Below are positions 44,848 to 55,959 of a DNA stretch of 64,000 bases, piece by piece. A program made the position numbers and the translations under genes. Below the pieces are notes generated by a model. It saw only the letters and a list, made by a program, of their open reading frames with translations, searched no databases and had not been told where the DNA came from. How positions within the stretch are numbered: position 1 is the first letter of the stretch; each line of letters starts with the position of its first letter. The DNA comes from Platycnemis pennipes (Eukaryota; Arthropoda; Insecta; Odonata; Platycnemididae): positions 12,465,131 through 12,529,130 of the forward strand of contig OW121854.1 in the NCBI GenBank assembly GCA_933228895.1, written 5' to 3'.

Positions 44848-45525
44848 CGCAGTTGGAGAAATTTAGCTATCTTGGTACTTTGTTGGAGGAATAAAGGTAT
44901 AGCAGCATTGAATTTAGATGGAGAATCGCATTGGCAAAAGAAGCTTTTACTGGTAGTCGTGAACTAACGGTAGGGGCGTTGAGTAGGGACGTAAAGAAAA
45001 GACTAGTGAAAAGTTTAATATGGAGCGTTGCATTTTATGGGGCGGAAACGTGGGCTTTGCGAAAAGAAGATGAAAATAGACTTAGGGCTTTTGAAATGTG
45101 GGTGTGGAGAAGGATAGAGAAAATAAAGTGGGTCGAAAGGAAGACGAAGGATGAAGTGCTAGAATCGGTAGGAGAGGAAAGAAATTTGATAGATGAAATT
45201 GGGAGAAGTCAGAAGGTGTGGATAGAAAAGGTAATAAAAGGGGATGGCGTTTTGAGAGAAGTGATTGAGGGAAGAACGTAGGGTAAGCGGGGAAGAGGAA
45301 CGGGTAGCTTAGATGGAATGATGGGAGGTAGGAGGGGCTGAAGAGGGACATCGTGTGAAATTTAGGCGTGGTGAGAAGAGCAAAATCCTTATTCTTGTGG
45401 AAAATTGCCAGTCTTTTTCTTTTGCTATGATATTCTACCAAATCAAGCCTGAAACAACTTCCTTTATAGTGGTGAGAAGAATTAAATGTCCATTTAAACC
45501 TACCTTCACCGGTAGAAATATTATA
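44848..45525 (+). mobile_element. LINE-D copy with an 89-bp insertion
   Basis: The plus strand encodes FSYLGTLLEE, a frameshift, MAKEAFTGSRELTVGALSRD, LIWSVAFYGAETWALRKEDE, RLRAFEMWVWRRIEKIKWVE and LESVGEERNLIDEIGRSQKV; 116 codons are open in one frame (44931-45281). The 3' signature CCTTCACCGGTAG and (TAA)n-like tail end the element at about 45525. The 3' UTR is interrupted at 45380-45468. Confidence 0.9.
45380..45468. mobile_element. 89-bp insertion flanked by a 12-bp TSD
   Basis: GTGGTGAGAAGA occurs at 45368-45379 and 45469-45480; the LINE-D copy at 6.3 kb has only one copy at this point and no insert. The insert has no inverted ends, no poly(A) and no box A/B. Its origin is unknown. Confidence 0.75.
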
Positions 45526-46330
45526 ATAAATTTCTTCGATTTTGTTCGTAGATAACCAGATAGATGAATGTAACATATCGTTCCTGCTTGCTTTAATGCA
45601 TCATTCCTTTCATTTTTATGGGAATTCATGTGAATCTGTCGATCGTTCACCGGGAGTTGATGCTTACGTTGACACAATGTTATGGGTATGCCTCTCTAGA
45701 GCACAGGTTATAGCTGTTGCCTCAAGATGGAGGCATTTTCAAGACGGGAAGAAACGGCGTATTTCCGATCATGCCTGTTAGCGCTCGTTTCCGTTCGGCT
45801 TCAGTAGGCTGCTTTGAAGCGAAGGACTGCTTAAGACCCTGGGCCGTTTGGAAGTAGGTCGTTATGATCGGCGAAGCTTCCATGGGCTCCTCTTCCTCTG
45901 TAAGTCAAACAGCCATAAAGCTTCCACCATCCATGCTAAGGGTGCTTCACGCAAGTCTTTGGCTAACTCCCCATTTCCTGTGATAGCTGCTGCGAGATTT
46001 AGATTATGACTTGCCATTATACCTAACTTGAGTGGGTTTCATGTCCGTCCATTCTCACTGTTTCGATCCATCTTTCGTTCCCTGCGTCGCCCTTTTCTTA
46101 CATTCGCCCAATCCTCTCTCCGCGTATGTTCTCATAAATTTTCAGAGCGCTTTCTCAATCTTTTCCTTTGGTTTCTTTCATTCTTTTTATACACGGTTAG
46201 CAAAATATTTCCAATATTATTTTTGACGAAGATATTCCGTTTACGTTACTTTCTCATTGCGTTAAGTTTTCGACTTTAAGTTGCGGTTAAATCACTAGTA
46301 GTGGCACATTCATTCCATCATTATTAAATT
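45526..46330. other. Unassigned DNA
   Basis: No gene or repeat was recognised; short frames only. Confidence 0.4.
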
Positions 46331-46331
46331 A

Positions 46332-46852
46332 TGTCTACATCTACACGATACCCTGCAAGCCACCGTGAGGGTGTGTGGCAGGGGGTGAGGATCACCAAGC
46401 ATGCACTACCGACATGCAAAAAGGCAACTATAGGGTCTCATGCAACTATATTGTTAGCATATATAGTATTTAAGGGATTAATGCATGCGTCATGCACTAC
46501 ACACTACTCTAAAATATTTCCCCTACCTATCCCTTTGCTATGCTGCCTATTCTGTTCTCTTATTGTACGGGGAAAAATGCCATTTTGAATCTATCAGTAC
46601 GACAATCTATATCTCTAATCTTATTTATCTGGTCGAATATAGCATGATGCGCTGGTGTTTTTAATATGTGCCTAACATCTTCAGTAAAGCTATCCGATTG
46701 AAATTTCTCTAATAGATTTAATCTGTACGTTAACCTACGCTCTTATAATGATTCCCACCCTAATTCTTGTCATAATTCTGAAACACTACTCAACCTATCG
46801 TAACACCTTTTAACGAACCTAACTGCTCTACACTGCGCACCGTCTAGTTTGT
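46332..46852 (-). mobile_element. LINE-B 3' end
   Basis: Begins with TGTCTACATCTACACGATAC (tail) and the CCACCGTGAGGGTGTGTGGC signature. It is collinear with the copies at 16.55 and 59.84 kb up to AACGAACCTAACTGCTCTAC. On the minus strand this is the RT C-terminal tail plus 3' UTR, with several stops. Confidence 0.88.
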
Positions 46853-46865
46853 CTATGTCAGTAGT

Positions 46866-46945
46866 CAATAGTGCATGTTTTGTTCTTCAACCCCTGCCAC
46901 ACACCCTCCCGGTGGCTTGCCGTGTATTGCGTAGATGTAGATTAT
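46866..46945 (+). mobile_element. LINE-B/C-type 3' end fragment, opposite strand
   Basis: GTGCATGTTTTGTTCTTCAA, CCCCTGCCACACACCCTCCC and a TGTAGATGTAGA-like tail on the plus strand form a second LINE end directly beside the minus-strand LINE-B. Only 80 bp remain. Confidence 0.8.
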
Positions 46946-47254
46946 TTGCCAGCCATAGGTTTCATTTTACCCTTTTATACTCATATTGACACTCCTTAAG
47001 ACTTAAGGTGTTTGATGTCAGCGTCAGGTGGTTAGTAGGTTAGTACCCCAGGGCATACGATTGTATGCAATGAGTATAGTGTTCACTACGAGAGAGCGGT
47101 TGCTCTTCGTATAAATAAACATTTTGAGGTCGTAAGTTTGTTTCCTGTTTCACTTCTCTCGTCCTCTGTCTTCGCCTTACAGCTAATCAACGTCTGACCC
47201 AGAGATCTTCATCACATTATGTCCTCAATTGTTTGAGAGCGTTGATTGTAATTA

Positions 47255-47491
47255 CCCAGCTCTCCACTAGTTTCTGCTATCAGCTAACTTCTTTCTTGCC
47301 TACATAAATCTTATCTTAACAACAAGCATTATACATTTATTCCTTTAACATTCTTCCCCTTCTCTTTCCCTCCGCGATCGTCTTCAAATGACACATATAT
47401 CTCAGGACGTGGCATACCTATTAAGCATTAAGGTTTGCAGGTTACTTTTCTTTTCTCCCTCTCTTCCTAGGATCGCTTTGTTAGTAAGCCG
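47255..47491 (-). mobile_element. LINE-A 3' part, very degenerate
   Basis: On the plus strand, CCCAGCTCTCCACTAGTTTC, TCAGCTAACTTCTTTCTTGC, TCGTCTTCAAATGACACATA and TTTTCTCCCTCTCTTCCTAG follow the LINE-A consensus at about 70% by eye. It is the host of the 5S-derived SINE insertion. Confidence 0.55.
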
Positions 47492-47717
47492 GGCGAGGTC
47501 CTAGCCACGTTGACAAACCGCGGTTCCCGTGAGGTCACCGAAGTTAAGCAACGTTGGGCCCAGGCAGAGGTTGGATGGGTTTAACCTCCGGTGTTCTTGT
47601 CCCCAGTCTTCGAGTGGCGGGCAGGTTAAATGTGGGTCGGCGCAATGAGAGTCTAAAGAGAGAGTCTAAGGAGGTCTCCAGAAGGACCCCGCCCACCCCT
47701 CCAATTTGATTTTTTAA
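47492..47717 (+). mobile_element. 5S rRNA-derived SINE (SINE3-like) with 15-bp TSD
   Basis: The head contains 5S rRNA gene sequence: GAGGTCACCGAAGTTAAGCA (5S box A region, 47531-47557) and GAGGTTGGATGGGT (box C region, 47567-47580), in the order and spacing of the internal 5S promoter. A non-5S body of about 130 bp and a TTGATTTTTTAA end follow. TTTGTTAGTAAGCCG flanks it at 47477-47491 and 47718-47732. The promoter layout is that of the SINE3 class known from some fishes and other animals. The first part of the 5S sequence is more diverged (ACAAACCGCGGTTCCCGT). Confidence 0.88.
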
Positions 47718-48087
47718 TTTGTTAGTAAGCCGAGCTTCCTATTTTCCTAAATGTTGTGCGTGACTCATCCTTCATATTTTCTTAGTACATTTTTCTCCAT
47801 CCTTACCTCATCTCTGTCAATGAAACGTAGTGTATCCTTGGGCTCCACAAAATGTACAATTTTATTTTTTTTATATTCTTGCGCTGGAATTTCAATTCTC
47901 TAAGATTCTTTTCCGTTCCTTTTTTAGTTTTAGGATCAGTTTGGAATGGTTCCGTATCCTCTCTCAAACCCCCATTCTCTTTGTAAAGGCTCTGATCTAT
48001 TTTTACTTTCATTTCCAACTATTGAGTGTCAGAAGAAGTACACATCGAATCAGTTCACAAATGCCTTCCCCTGTAGTTTTAATTGCA

Positions 48088-48758
48088 CAGTAGAACCTCG
48101 CTTACACGACCCTCAATAACACGACAACCTCAATTACAAGTGCAATTTCAAATTCCCTTGAGATTGCCATAACACATAATGTTAAATTAAACTCTATAAC
48201 GCGACTATTATTATCCAAACAACCTCAATAACACGGATTTTTTCCAATTCCAACTCAGAGCCTCTATAAAAAGTCGTTTTGAGAAGTCAACCTCGATAAC
48301 GCGACTCTATGCATGAATGGGTCAACCTTTAAGACTGTCGGATACCACTGCCAAAAACGCTTCTGCAGACGTCTACGCCTCTTGACTTAAAGACTCTGCT
48401 TCGCTACTTAAACAAACGTTTTCTGCGCAAAACACGAGAATAAGAATTGATCTAGTAAGTAGGTTTAGTAATTTTTCACTCGTTGCTTTTCTCATAATTC
48501 TTTTGACCTCATAATAACGCAAATTTTGACGAAAATAAGCTGATTTCCATGGCGTGTATGAAGTTAAATTCCAAACGTGTTAGCAAGGTTCGCTCTAAAA
48601 TTCACTCTTTATGAAGGGATTTAGTGATTCCATTAACCTCCATAAGACGACTAATATCCAAAATAACCTTGATAACACGACCCATAAGGAAAATAGCTCC
48701 TCGATAAGAAGACTGTTTCCCTAATCCCCTTGAGACACTTCTTATCGAGGTTCTACTG
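48088..48758. mobile_element. Pogo/Tigger-like non-autonomous element
   Basis: The ends CAGTAGAACCTCGCTTA and CTTATCGAGGTTCTACTG are inverted repeats of the pogo/Tigger type. TA follows the right end; the left flank is CA. Inside, at about 48124, 48215, 48291, 48633 and 48666, variants of AACCTCRATAACRCGAC recur on the plus strand. No transposase frame remains in 671 bp. Confidence 0.85.
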
Positions 48759-48956
48759 TAATGCCGTCACCGTTACGTCTACACACGTGGTCGCCTGTCC
48801 AATCAGGGTGTTTACCGCGTTCAATGGCTGTCTTCCGCTTTGTATTGGCCCTTCTCTGTACAGCCACTCCCTTTCCAGAGTATTTTTTTCGGACAGGTAC
48901 TCGACATATAGTGTCTGGGTCAAATATTCTTAAAGAATACCTCTATTCCCCGCAGC

Positions 48957-49485
48957 AATGGGGGCGTTTACTCGGAACCGAAATCGCAATTTTGTACACG
49001 AAATCGTTAGATGGAAACGAAAAATGAATTTTAGTGAACAAATTAATCCTCTAACCATAACCATTCGCTCATAAATCAAAAATTAAAATAAGCAAAAGGT
49101 GACGCCCACCGATAAAGATGCATTGATATCATTTATTTCATCCACCTCCCGTCCTTGACTGCTTTTAGGGGAAGGGAAGGGAGTGGAGGGGGGTTCTCGG
49201 AAGGTTCTTCTCGCAAAGATGCTGTCGCAACTACTCCTATTGGCAGAGTCAGCTGTGTTCCCATTGCGATAAGGCAAAGTAGCTTCTCGGGCTCAGCTGT
49301 GATTGGACGAAGTCGATATACGTCAGCGGTAGCACCACGCCCACTTTTCCGAAAGGGTCATCAGTTTTTGCCGCCTATAACTCGAGAAATACTAGACGGA
49401 TCAAAAAATGGAAAAATACGTGTCTTTTTATTTTGCAAACTCTATCAGATTCGGTAATAAAAAAAACATGGTAAACGACCCCATT
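48957..49485 (-). mobile_element. MITE-1 full-length copy
   Basis: From AATGGGGGCGTTTACTCGG to GGTAAACGACCCCATT (529 bp). Collinear with the 13.19 kb copy. The CRE site is lost here (ATTTATTTCATC instead). GTGATTGG near 49295 is retained. Confidence 0.9.
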
Positions 49486-50305
49486 AGAATTGTCGTCTCA
49501 GTTGTTTGACCTTCAGCATCTCAGAGCATGCTTGCGGAAATAATTTTCCAGCCGAATGTTCGTTTCATGTTTGATCAAGTCGTGCCCCTTCATCCACTAC
49601 CTCATGTTGAGTAGTTGGGGTTCGTCGGAAGATTTCGTGTGGCTCGATCGAAGCTCTTCTTATCTGCACGTCCTCGGAAGGCTTGCTCCTTACCCCCACC
49701 CCCTCTCCATGCAGCCCCTCCCCTTGTCGCGGTGAGAAGCAAGTTGCCCCGGGGGCAGCGCTCCGAAGAACATCCCCCAAGAGCGCCTGCCCCCCCTTGT
49801 ACGTCCCTCTTCCGTTTCCCTTTTTTTATCGCGTCTTCCCCCGCCGGCTATGCATCCCTCATCCCAACACACTTCTCCTTTCTCCTAATTCTTCGTATTT
49901 TGCTACCGTTAATAACAAACCTATGTATTCTCTTTCGAGAAGGTATGCAGCTATAATTTTAACAAGAAAGCGGACATGATGAAGGATTTTAATTCCATCG
50001 AAGACAAACGTTTGGAGAGAGTGTCTTAGTTGTAAATACAATTAATACTTGTGATAAACTTTTGGAATGAGTGGGCGTGATGTTGCTATAGTTTAAAAAC
50101 AAGGTTGTTAAGAATTATATGCGAAAGTTTAATGTTATAATAAATGTAGATGCTTATAACATTACGTGCCGGTAACATCCCACGAATCACAAACAAGCAA
50201 TCATAAAAATGTTAATGCGTCAAAGTAGGTGAAAATAGGGTGAGAAAAGATGAAAAAGTACGTTTATTATGTCTAGTTACTCTCATTGCCTCAAATCCAA
50301 AAATA
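49486..50305. other. Unassigned DNA with GC-rich block 49560-49860
   Basis: Open overlapping frames of 100-110 codons in the C-rich block have no domain; they are typical of stop-poor pyrimidine-rich DNA. No repeat was recognised. Confidence 0.4.
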
Positions 50306-50912
50306 GTGTATAGGATCCCTACGAAATCGGTCTAAATAACGAACTTGAACGTGTGCAGCGAAGATCGGCAAGAATTGTAAAGGGACGGTACGATAACCTT
50401 AGCAGCGTAACCAGTCCATTAAACGAATTAAATTGGGAATCATTGTCAGATCGCAGGTTGAAATTTAGACTTAATCTCTTAAACAAATTCCAAGACCATA
50501 TTTTCAGTGATGATGTTAAAAATACCTATTTTGCGGACCCAAACTTACTATGGTAGACTGGACCATAATCACAAAGTCAGAGAAATTGATGGCCGAACTG
50601 ACAGATTCAAAATTTCCTTCTTTCCTCGTACTATTAGGGGTATGAATAACGGTAAATACATCCAGTACGAGTGTAGTAATGGATAAAATTGGTAGCTGCA
50701 TGTTGGTATAAGGACTTAAAAGCTAACCCAACTAACGGCATGTTTTTGCATGTTTGCTTTGCTATTTCTATCTTTGTTTAAATACTGTAGTTCAGAACAG
50801 TATATAAATACTAATCCTTTTAAATGCATGATATGTAGTGCATGTTTGGTGAGAGTTCACCCCCTGCCACCCACCTTTATGGTGTCTTGCAGGGTATTTT
50901 GTAGATGTAGAT
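50306..50912 (+). mobile_element. LINE-C remnant
   Basis: The plus strand encodes QRRSARIVKGRYDNLSSVTS, LNELNWESLSDRRLKFRLNL and NKFQDHIFSDDVKN, then frameshifts. It continues with the TKFPSFLVLLG-equivalent tail and the 3' UTR, ending CACCCCCTGCCACCCACCTT and a TGTAGATGTAGATG tail at 50900-50912. Confidence 0.9.
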
Positions 50913-51082
50913 GAATACGCACTCTTCCTTTTTGAGAACACAATTGGTTGCATCCCTCCTCAAGTTATATTCACACAATTTGAGTTGAATGAAATCAAGT
51001 GTTTATAACCTATTTAGATGATGTCTACACTTGTCTCAAAATTTTTAGTGTCCGTTTCAATGAATAAAATAATTCTCAAATC

Positions 51083-51437
51083 ATCATCATCACCAAGGGT
51101 CAACAATCCTAGGATTGGTTTGACGCAGCCCTCCACTCGATTCTTCTATCGGCCAACCTCTTCATTGTGACGTAGTTCCTCTCTTTCACGTCCTTTACGA
51201 CCTGTTCCATGTATCTCATACGAGGCCTGCCTTTTCCATTCTTCCCGTTCACTCTTCCTTCAACGATTGTCTTCATCAGGACATCGTGTCTTAAGATGTG
51301 GCCGATTAAGTTGTCCCTTCTTCTTCTTTTCGTAGTTTTCAGGAGACTTCTCTTTACTCCCACTCCTCTTAGGACTTCTTCATTTATCACTCTGTCGATC
51401 CATTTTATCTTCATCATTCTTCGATAGCACTATACCA
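51083..51437 (-). mobile_element. LINE-A 3' end, well preserved
   Basis: One minus-strand frame of 102 codons encodes MMKIKWIDRVINEEVLRGVG, KRSLLKTTKRRRRDNLIGHI, LRHDVLMKTIVEGRVNGKNG and RRIEWRAASNQS with stop at 51109. The (ATG)n tail is at 51083-51093. It is the best-preserved LINE-A C-terminus in the window, which suggests a more recent insertion. Confidence 0.92.
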
Positions 51438-51439
51438 TA

Positions 51440-53795
51440 TTTTGAATAATTCAAAAATAATTAATTCTCAAATACCCTTGCCTAATTCCTGGGCTACCAT
51501 TCCGTGTGATTATAGGAATGACATTCCTTACTGGAAGTGGCAAACAATTATTGTCTGTTATTAAATTTGCTAATGTACCGAAAGCTATTCTTGAGCACAG
51601 TTTTCCCCAAGGAGAAGTTAGACGTACAAACATACATTCCTGCACAATGAGCACGGTTGGAAAGTTACTTTATAACTCATAAGAAGAACGAGTGTTGATA
51701 AAACAAAGTGGTGTTTATAAACGGAAGTGCAACACTCCGAATGGTGTGTCATAGTAAATTCTAAAGAGCAGTCGTCCCATAAAAACTCGTGAGTGAATGC
51801 GTACAAAATGCTGGCCTAAGGCAGCTGTTTCTTCCAACTTCTCTAAATTTATAAAAGGAAAAGACCGCGTGTGTGATTTTATTTTTCAAGTTTTAATTTC
51901 TTTCTTTTATAATTCTTTTATTTATCGTTTACGTCACCTCCTTTCTGTTGTCATACACAATAAATCAAAATCACAATATAAAAACAATACCCTCCTAATA
52001 TTATACAACTTCACAATCACTTTCTTCCTTCTTCAGGCTCTCACTTTAAATAGGCAGGCCATATAACACTATACATATATTTCAGAGCCACTTCACTGTT
52101 CACTTGACACTCAAATACAATCAAATACCTTCTTAAAATTAAGTACATACAATGTTTAGTGAGGAGTGGACCACTTAATTCTTCGAGTGCGCTCTGGGGA
52201 GTTCCCCGCTGTATCCTTCAACTTGAGATCGCTGCCTCCCTCTGCAACCCCGATTTCTTCGCCTAGGTGGTTGAAGATCAGCACCACGTCCCTATTCGGC
52301 TGCAATTCCGCAATGCCGTCAGATAATCACCCGACGTGGATACGGCTCCCCACGGGCAGATTGTAGACTTTGATGGCTTTCGAATATCTTTCAGAAAACC
52401 ACCCGACGTGGTCTCAACTCCATACGGACAGAATGTTGGCCTAGAAGCCCCTGTGTTGCTCTCTTCTCCCCGTTATATAGCGAACTCTCCCATTGTTTGC
52501 GTTCGGCGGAAAAATAACTCCCTTGCGTTTCTTGCCGCGACGACTAACAATAAAATTAGTTACATTTCCTTTGTTAAGTACGGCATTTCGCGAATGCCCC
52601 GGCTCACCGCGCTAATTATCATAATCACCCATTGTACATCCAGGCGCCATATTTTCCTATGTCTCTGTATAAAATCAATGGATAAAATTGAAGATGGCGG
52701 CCCCTTGAATCCCATGTTTAAGATTCCCAATGGGCAAGACATGTCTTGTAAATGACATGTTACAAGTTCTACACGCCGAAATCAAGTGTGCCAAATTGGA
52801 CTAGCTGGATCCAATTGAAATTATGACCACTGGTAAAAATGTGAATCCTGAATTGGCCCATGAAGAGTTTCACTTCCCCTTCTTACCCATTGCCTTTCCC
52901 CACCCAAGAAATCATGAACCTATTCCCTTGTTAGCTTTTTCCAACCCGCACTCCTCCCTTGTCATCATATTCTTCCCTAACACCACCCTCAAATGGCATG
53001 CAATTTCTGAGCTAATAAGAGTATTTCATGTACGTCAAAAATGACCAAATAATTCGATATCCAGTTTCATATTAACAAATGGAGTGTGGAGGGTACAAGG
53101 ATAATTTACTGATTTCGTGAGAAATGTTGTTCCGCGAAGTGGTGACGGAAAACGTAACTTCCGTAAGTATTTTATGAACCTCACTAGTGCATATTCTACA
53201 TGAAGATATGAAAGCGTTGTAGGCGAACTACTTGAAATTATGGCGATTCTATCTCTCCAACATTTCGATATCAAATGCAATTTCATGTTTCTTTTCCAGC
53301 GCAAGAAACGTGGTGAAAGAGCCTGATGTTCGCATTCCCATATCTAGAGGCTTTTTGTGGCGACCACGGGAAATATTTATTTTCATATCCGCGGAATATA
53401 ATCTTTGGCTCGCCCTCCCTTTGCCACCGACCCGTCACTTCCACCCCTAGGAATGACGAGAGCTCTCCCCTCCCCCTGGTATCGGATCACCCCCCCTTCC
53501 ACGAAACTCTCCTGAAAACCACCCCTTCTCCCCCGGAGGTGTATCCGGCGGCGGTGGCGTCAATATTGTGTGATGGGCTTTCATTGATTCGGCGCAGCTC
53601 CATCTCTCTCTCCTCTCCCCCTCGAAGGCCTCTCGTCCCCTTTCGCCCCTTGGAAACAAAGATACATCTCCTGATTGGCGGGATCACTCGTCCCTCACTG
53701 TCAACTGACATTCGGCTGCGAACCGAATCTCAATTTATTTCACCGGAGTCGTGGAGAAATGCTCGCTGAACTATGAATTTTATTTGAACACTTAC
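51440..53795. other. Unassigned DNA, GC-rich parts at 52150-52500 and 53300-53740
   Basis: No gene was recognised. At 52326-52372 and 52397-52440 a loosely repeated unit starting ACCCGACGTGG is followed by CGTTATATAGCG (52471). The 53.3-53.74 kb block is C-rich with open frames up to 147 codons, but no domain is visible. Confidence 0.4.
52471..52482 (-). promoter_or_regulatory. Possible TATA element
   Basis: CGCTATATAACG on the minus strand matches TATA-box consensus. It lies about 30 bp upstream of a GAGCAACACAGG stretch and beside two ACCCGACGTGG repeats. No transcript is known. Confidence 0.15.
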
Positions 53796-53798
53796 CAA

Positions 53799-54442
53799 TA
53801 AAATGAAAGTAGTGCGAATTTTAAGAACAAAAAAGGCCAGTTTAAGTATAAAAGTAGGAGGGCGGAAGCTGGAGCAGGTGGGGCAATTTGGCTATGTAGT
53901 AAAAGTGTTGGAGGAAAAGGGTTATAGCAATATTGGAGTCGGAAGGAGAATCACATTGGCAAAAAGACTTTTACTTGTAGGCGTGAATTGATGACAGGGA
54001 CCGTTGAGCAGAGAAGTGTTGAAAGTACTAATGAAAAGTTTAGCATGGAGCGTTGCACAAAAATGGTGCGGAAACGTGGGCTTCGCGTAAAGAAGATGAA
54101 AATAGACCTGTGGCTTTTGAGATGTGGGTTTGGAAGAGGATGGAGAAGGTAAAGTGGGTCGAAAGGAGGACGAACGAAAAGTGCTAGAATTTGTAGGAGA
54201 GGAAAGAAATTTAATGGATGAAATTAGGAGAAGGCAGAAGGTCTGGGTGGAGGAGGTAAAGAAGGGGTGTTTTGAAAGACGTGATTGATGGAAGAACGTT
54301 GGATAAGAGGGGAAGAGTAAGGAGAACTGGTATCTTGGATAGTATGATGGGACTTATGAGGGACAGAAGAGGGTTGAAATTTAGGAGTTGGGATGAGTAT
54401 GTCCATCTAGCACTACCTTCACCGGTAAAAAACTAATAATAA
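53799..54442 (+). mobile_element. LINE-D copy, heavily broken
   Basis: The plus strand matches LINE-D: MKVVRILRTKKASLSIKVGG, EQVGQFGYVVKVLEEKGYSN and RRITLAKRLLL, then frameshifts through the AETWASRKEDEN and KWVERRTNEKC regions. It ends with CACTACCTTCACCGGTAAA and (TAA)n at 54430-54442. Confidence 0.85.
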
Positions 54443-54897
54443 TGCCTACTACTATTTTTCGTACCTATTTACATGTCATAGAAGCCGGCAGTAAAGACGA
54501 GAGCTCTTCAGTCGATGTTTTCGCTTTTTCACGGGTGGAAATTCGCTATCCGACGAGAAATTTCATCAGATGGTCGAAGAGATAGCTAATGCTCGGCTCA
54601 AAGACGGAACTGCACGAACAGGGCGAAATTTTGAAATTCGCATCAATGAACATAAGAAGTCGAACTGTGATCCCAAATCCCACCTTGCAAAACATTTGAT
54701 AATAGGAGTCCCACAGTATGTACAAACTTTGACGTAAAGATTCTCCATTACGAGAAAAAGGGACGACGCCTGGACACCTTGGAACAGTGGGAGATCACCA
54801 AGGGAAAGAAAAAGAAAATCAAACTTCTTAATTATGTCGAATCTGATGTGCCCTCCCCCATTCTATCCTTGTCCACGTGACAACTCAAGCCTCTTCT

Positions 54898-54911
54898 CCC
54901 CCCCCCCCCCC
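54898..54911. repeat. C14 homopolymer
   Basis: A run of 14 C in the untranslated part of the Penelope-like remnant. Confidence 0.9.
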
Positions 54912-55009
54912 TCTTTCCTAACTACCACCTCCTTCATTGGTCAAGAATTCCCCCTCCTCTTTCCTTGGCTCATGTATAAATATTCCCATTGGAGACATAA
55001 CTTGTGCAG

Positions 55010-55045
55010 ACCTGATGACGATGTCCTAAGGGACGTTGAAACACG
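55010..55045 (+). ncRNA. Hammerhead-ribozyme-like core
   Basis: CTGATGA (55012-55018), a GATGTCC/GGACGTT stem with TAAG loop, and GAAAC (55038-55042) form the conserved hammerhead core order. It lies where Penelope-like elements are known to carry minimal hammerheads. One extra C separates CTGATGA from the stem. Helices I and III and the cleavage site were not resolved. Confidence 0.5.
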
Positions 55046-55089
55046 TGTTGTGTATCATTTACATTAAAAATTCCAGTGGACAGCACTAT

Positions 55090-55955
55090 TACCGCATTTT
55101 TATTTTAAAATGCTGTTCCACCATATCAGGCCTAAGACTGTTGAATTTATACGGAACTGCACGGTTGGTGGTCCATTTGCTTTCATCCAAAAGATCTGAT
55201 CAACCCTAGCGTTTGAACAGAGAATGTAAATGCCGTGCATTCGGCAACAGTGTTCCAGATGACAGTCGTCGCTTTTCGTGAATGGCACGCCGTCGAGGCT
55301 TCCTCAATGTCTCGCAATTCGCATTTCAGTTTATTGCAGTCCGTGGATGTCCAATGCTGTCACGCTCCTGTCATAAACAGAATCGCGGACCATGTTTCAT
55401 AGTCAACTGGTCGTTCCGAAGGCCTTAAGCATTGTAAATTCAGAGTATTAATCGTTCAAAGTGACTTCACGACTGCAAATGACATCTGTTTTTGACCAGG
55501 CATGTTGGAAACCAACACGCATGAGCGCTCCTTCATGCGCGCGAAGTTTAGATAGCTATTGTCAATCGGCCCTTACTTAAAAATAATCGTCGCATGGTTT
55601 TTAGTGGGATCATGAAGAAAACCACTCACAAGTGGAAGCCTAATCCTATCCAGCATGCAACTACAATAGATAACTCTCCTCACCCTGGCTTAGTCGCGAC
55701 GTAATTCCTACAACTCCCACCGCCATTCCCAGAATTACCTGCAATCCTATCTCATTGCCTCGCCTAATCCCATTGACTCAGTAGTACCCCTCAATGAAAT
55801 TACCCTTCGCAAAAGAGCGACCGAAAAGCCATCCCAGTCATCCTTTCCCTAGCTAAAGAACTTTCTTGAGCAAAATATCCTCAAAAGTCCCTTAATTACT
55901 TAGAAAGATGTATATTATTGACCACTATATTTTTATGTAGACTTGGTTTCTGGAG
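55090..55955. other. Unassigned DNA
   Basis: No gene or repeat recognised. Confidence 0.4.
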
Positions 55956-55959
55956 TAGT

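Larger units (their letters stand above)
54573..55060 (+). mobile_element. Penelope-like element, GIY-YIG endonuclease part and terminus
   Basis: Frame from 54573 reads VEEIANARLKDG, TARTGRNFEIRINEHKK, CDPKSHLAKHLI. After a frameshift near 54728 it reads FDVKILHYEKKGRRLDTLEQ and WEITKGKKKKIKLLNYVES, to a stop at 54878-54880. TGRNF.IR..EHK....SHLAKHL and RLDTLEQWEI are the usual pattern of the C-terminal GIY-YIG endonuclease of Penelope-like retroelements (arginine, histidine and glutamate present, first YIG strand degraded). About 130 bp after the stop comes CCTGATGACGATG...GTTGAAAC, typical of the element's terminal region. The RT domain is absent. Confidence 0.8.

Noticed and set aside
47531..47580. 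Functional 5S rRNA gene
   Set aside because: Only part of the 5S sequence is present, the 5' part is diverged, and the unit is flanked by a TSD.
15195..51100. CRISPR-like or satellite arrays from repeated CATCAT and TCTACA units
   Set aside because: They are short 3' tails of LINE copies, always attached to the same LINE end, with no spacers.
53326..53769. 147-codon plus-strand open frame
   Set aside because: C-rich block with equally open antisense frames; no recognisable domain.
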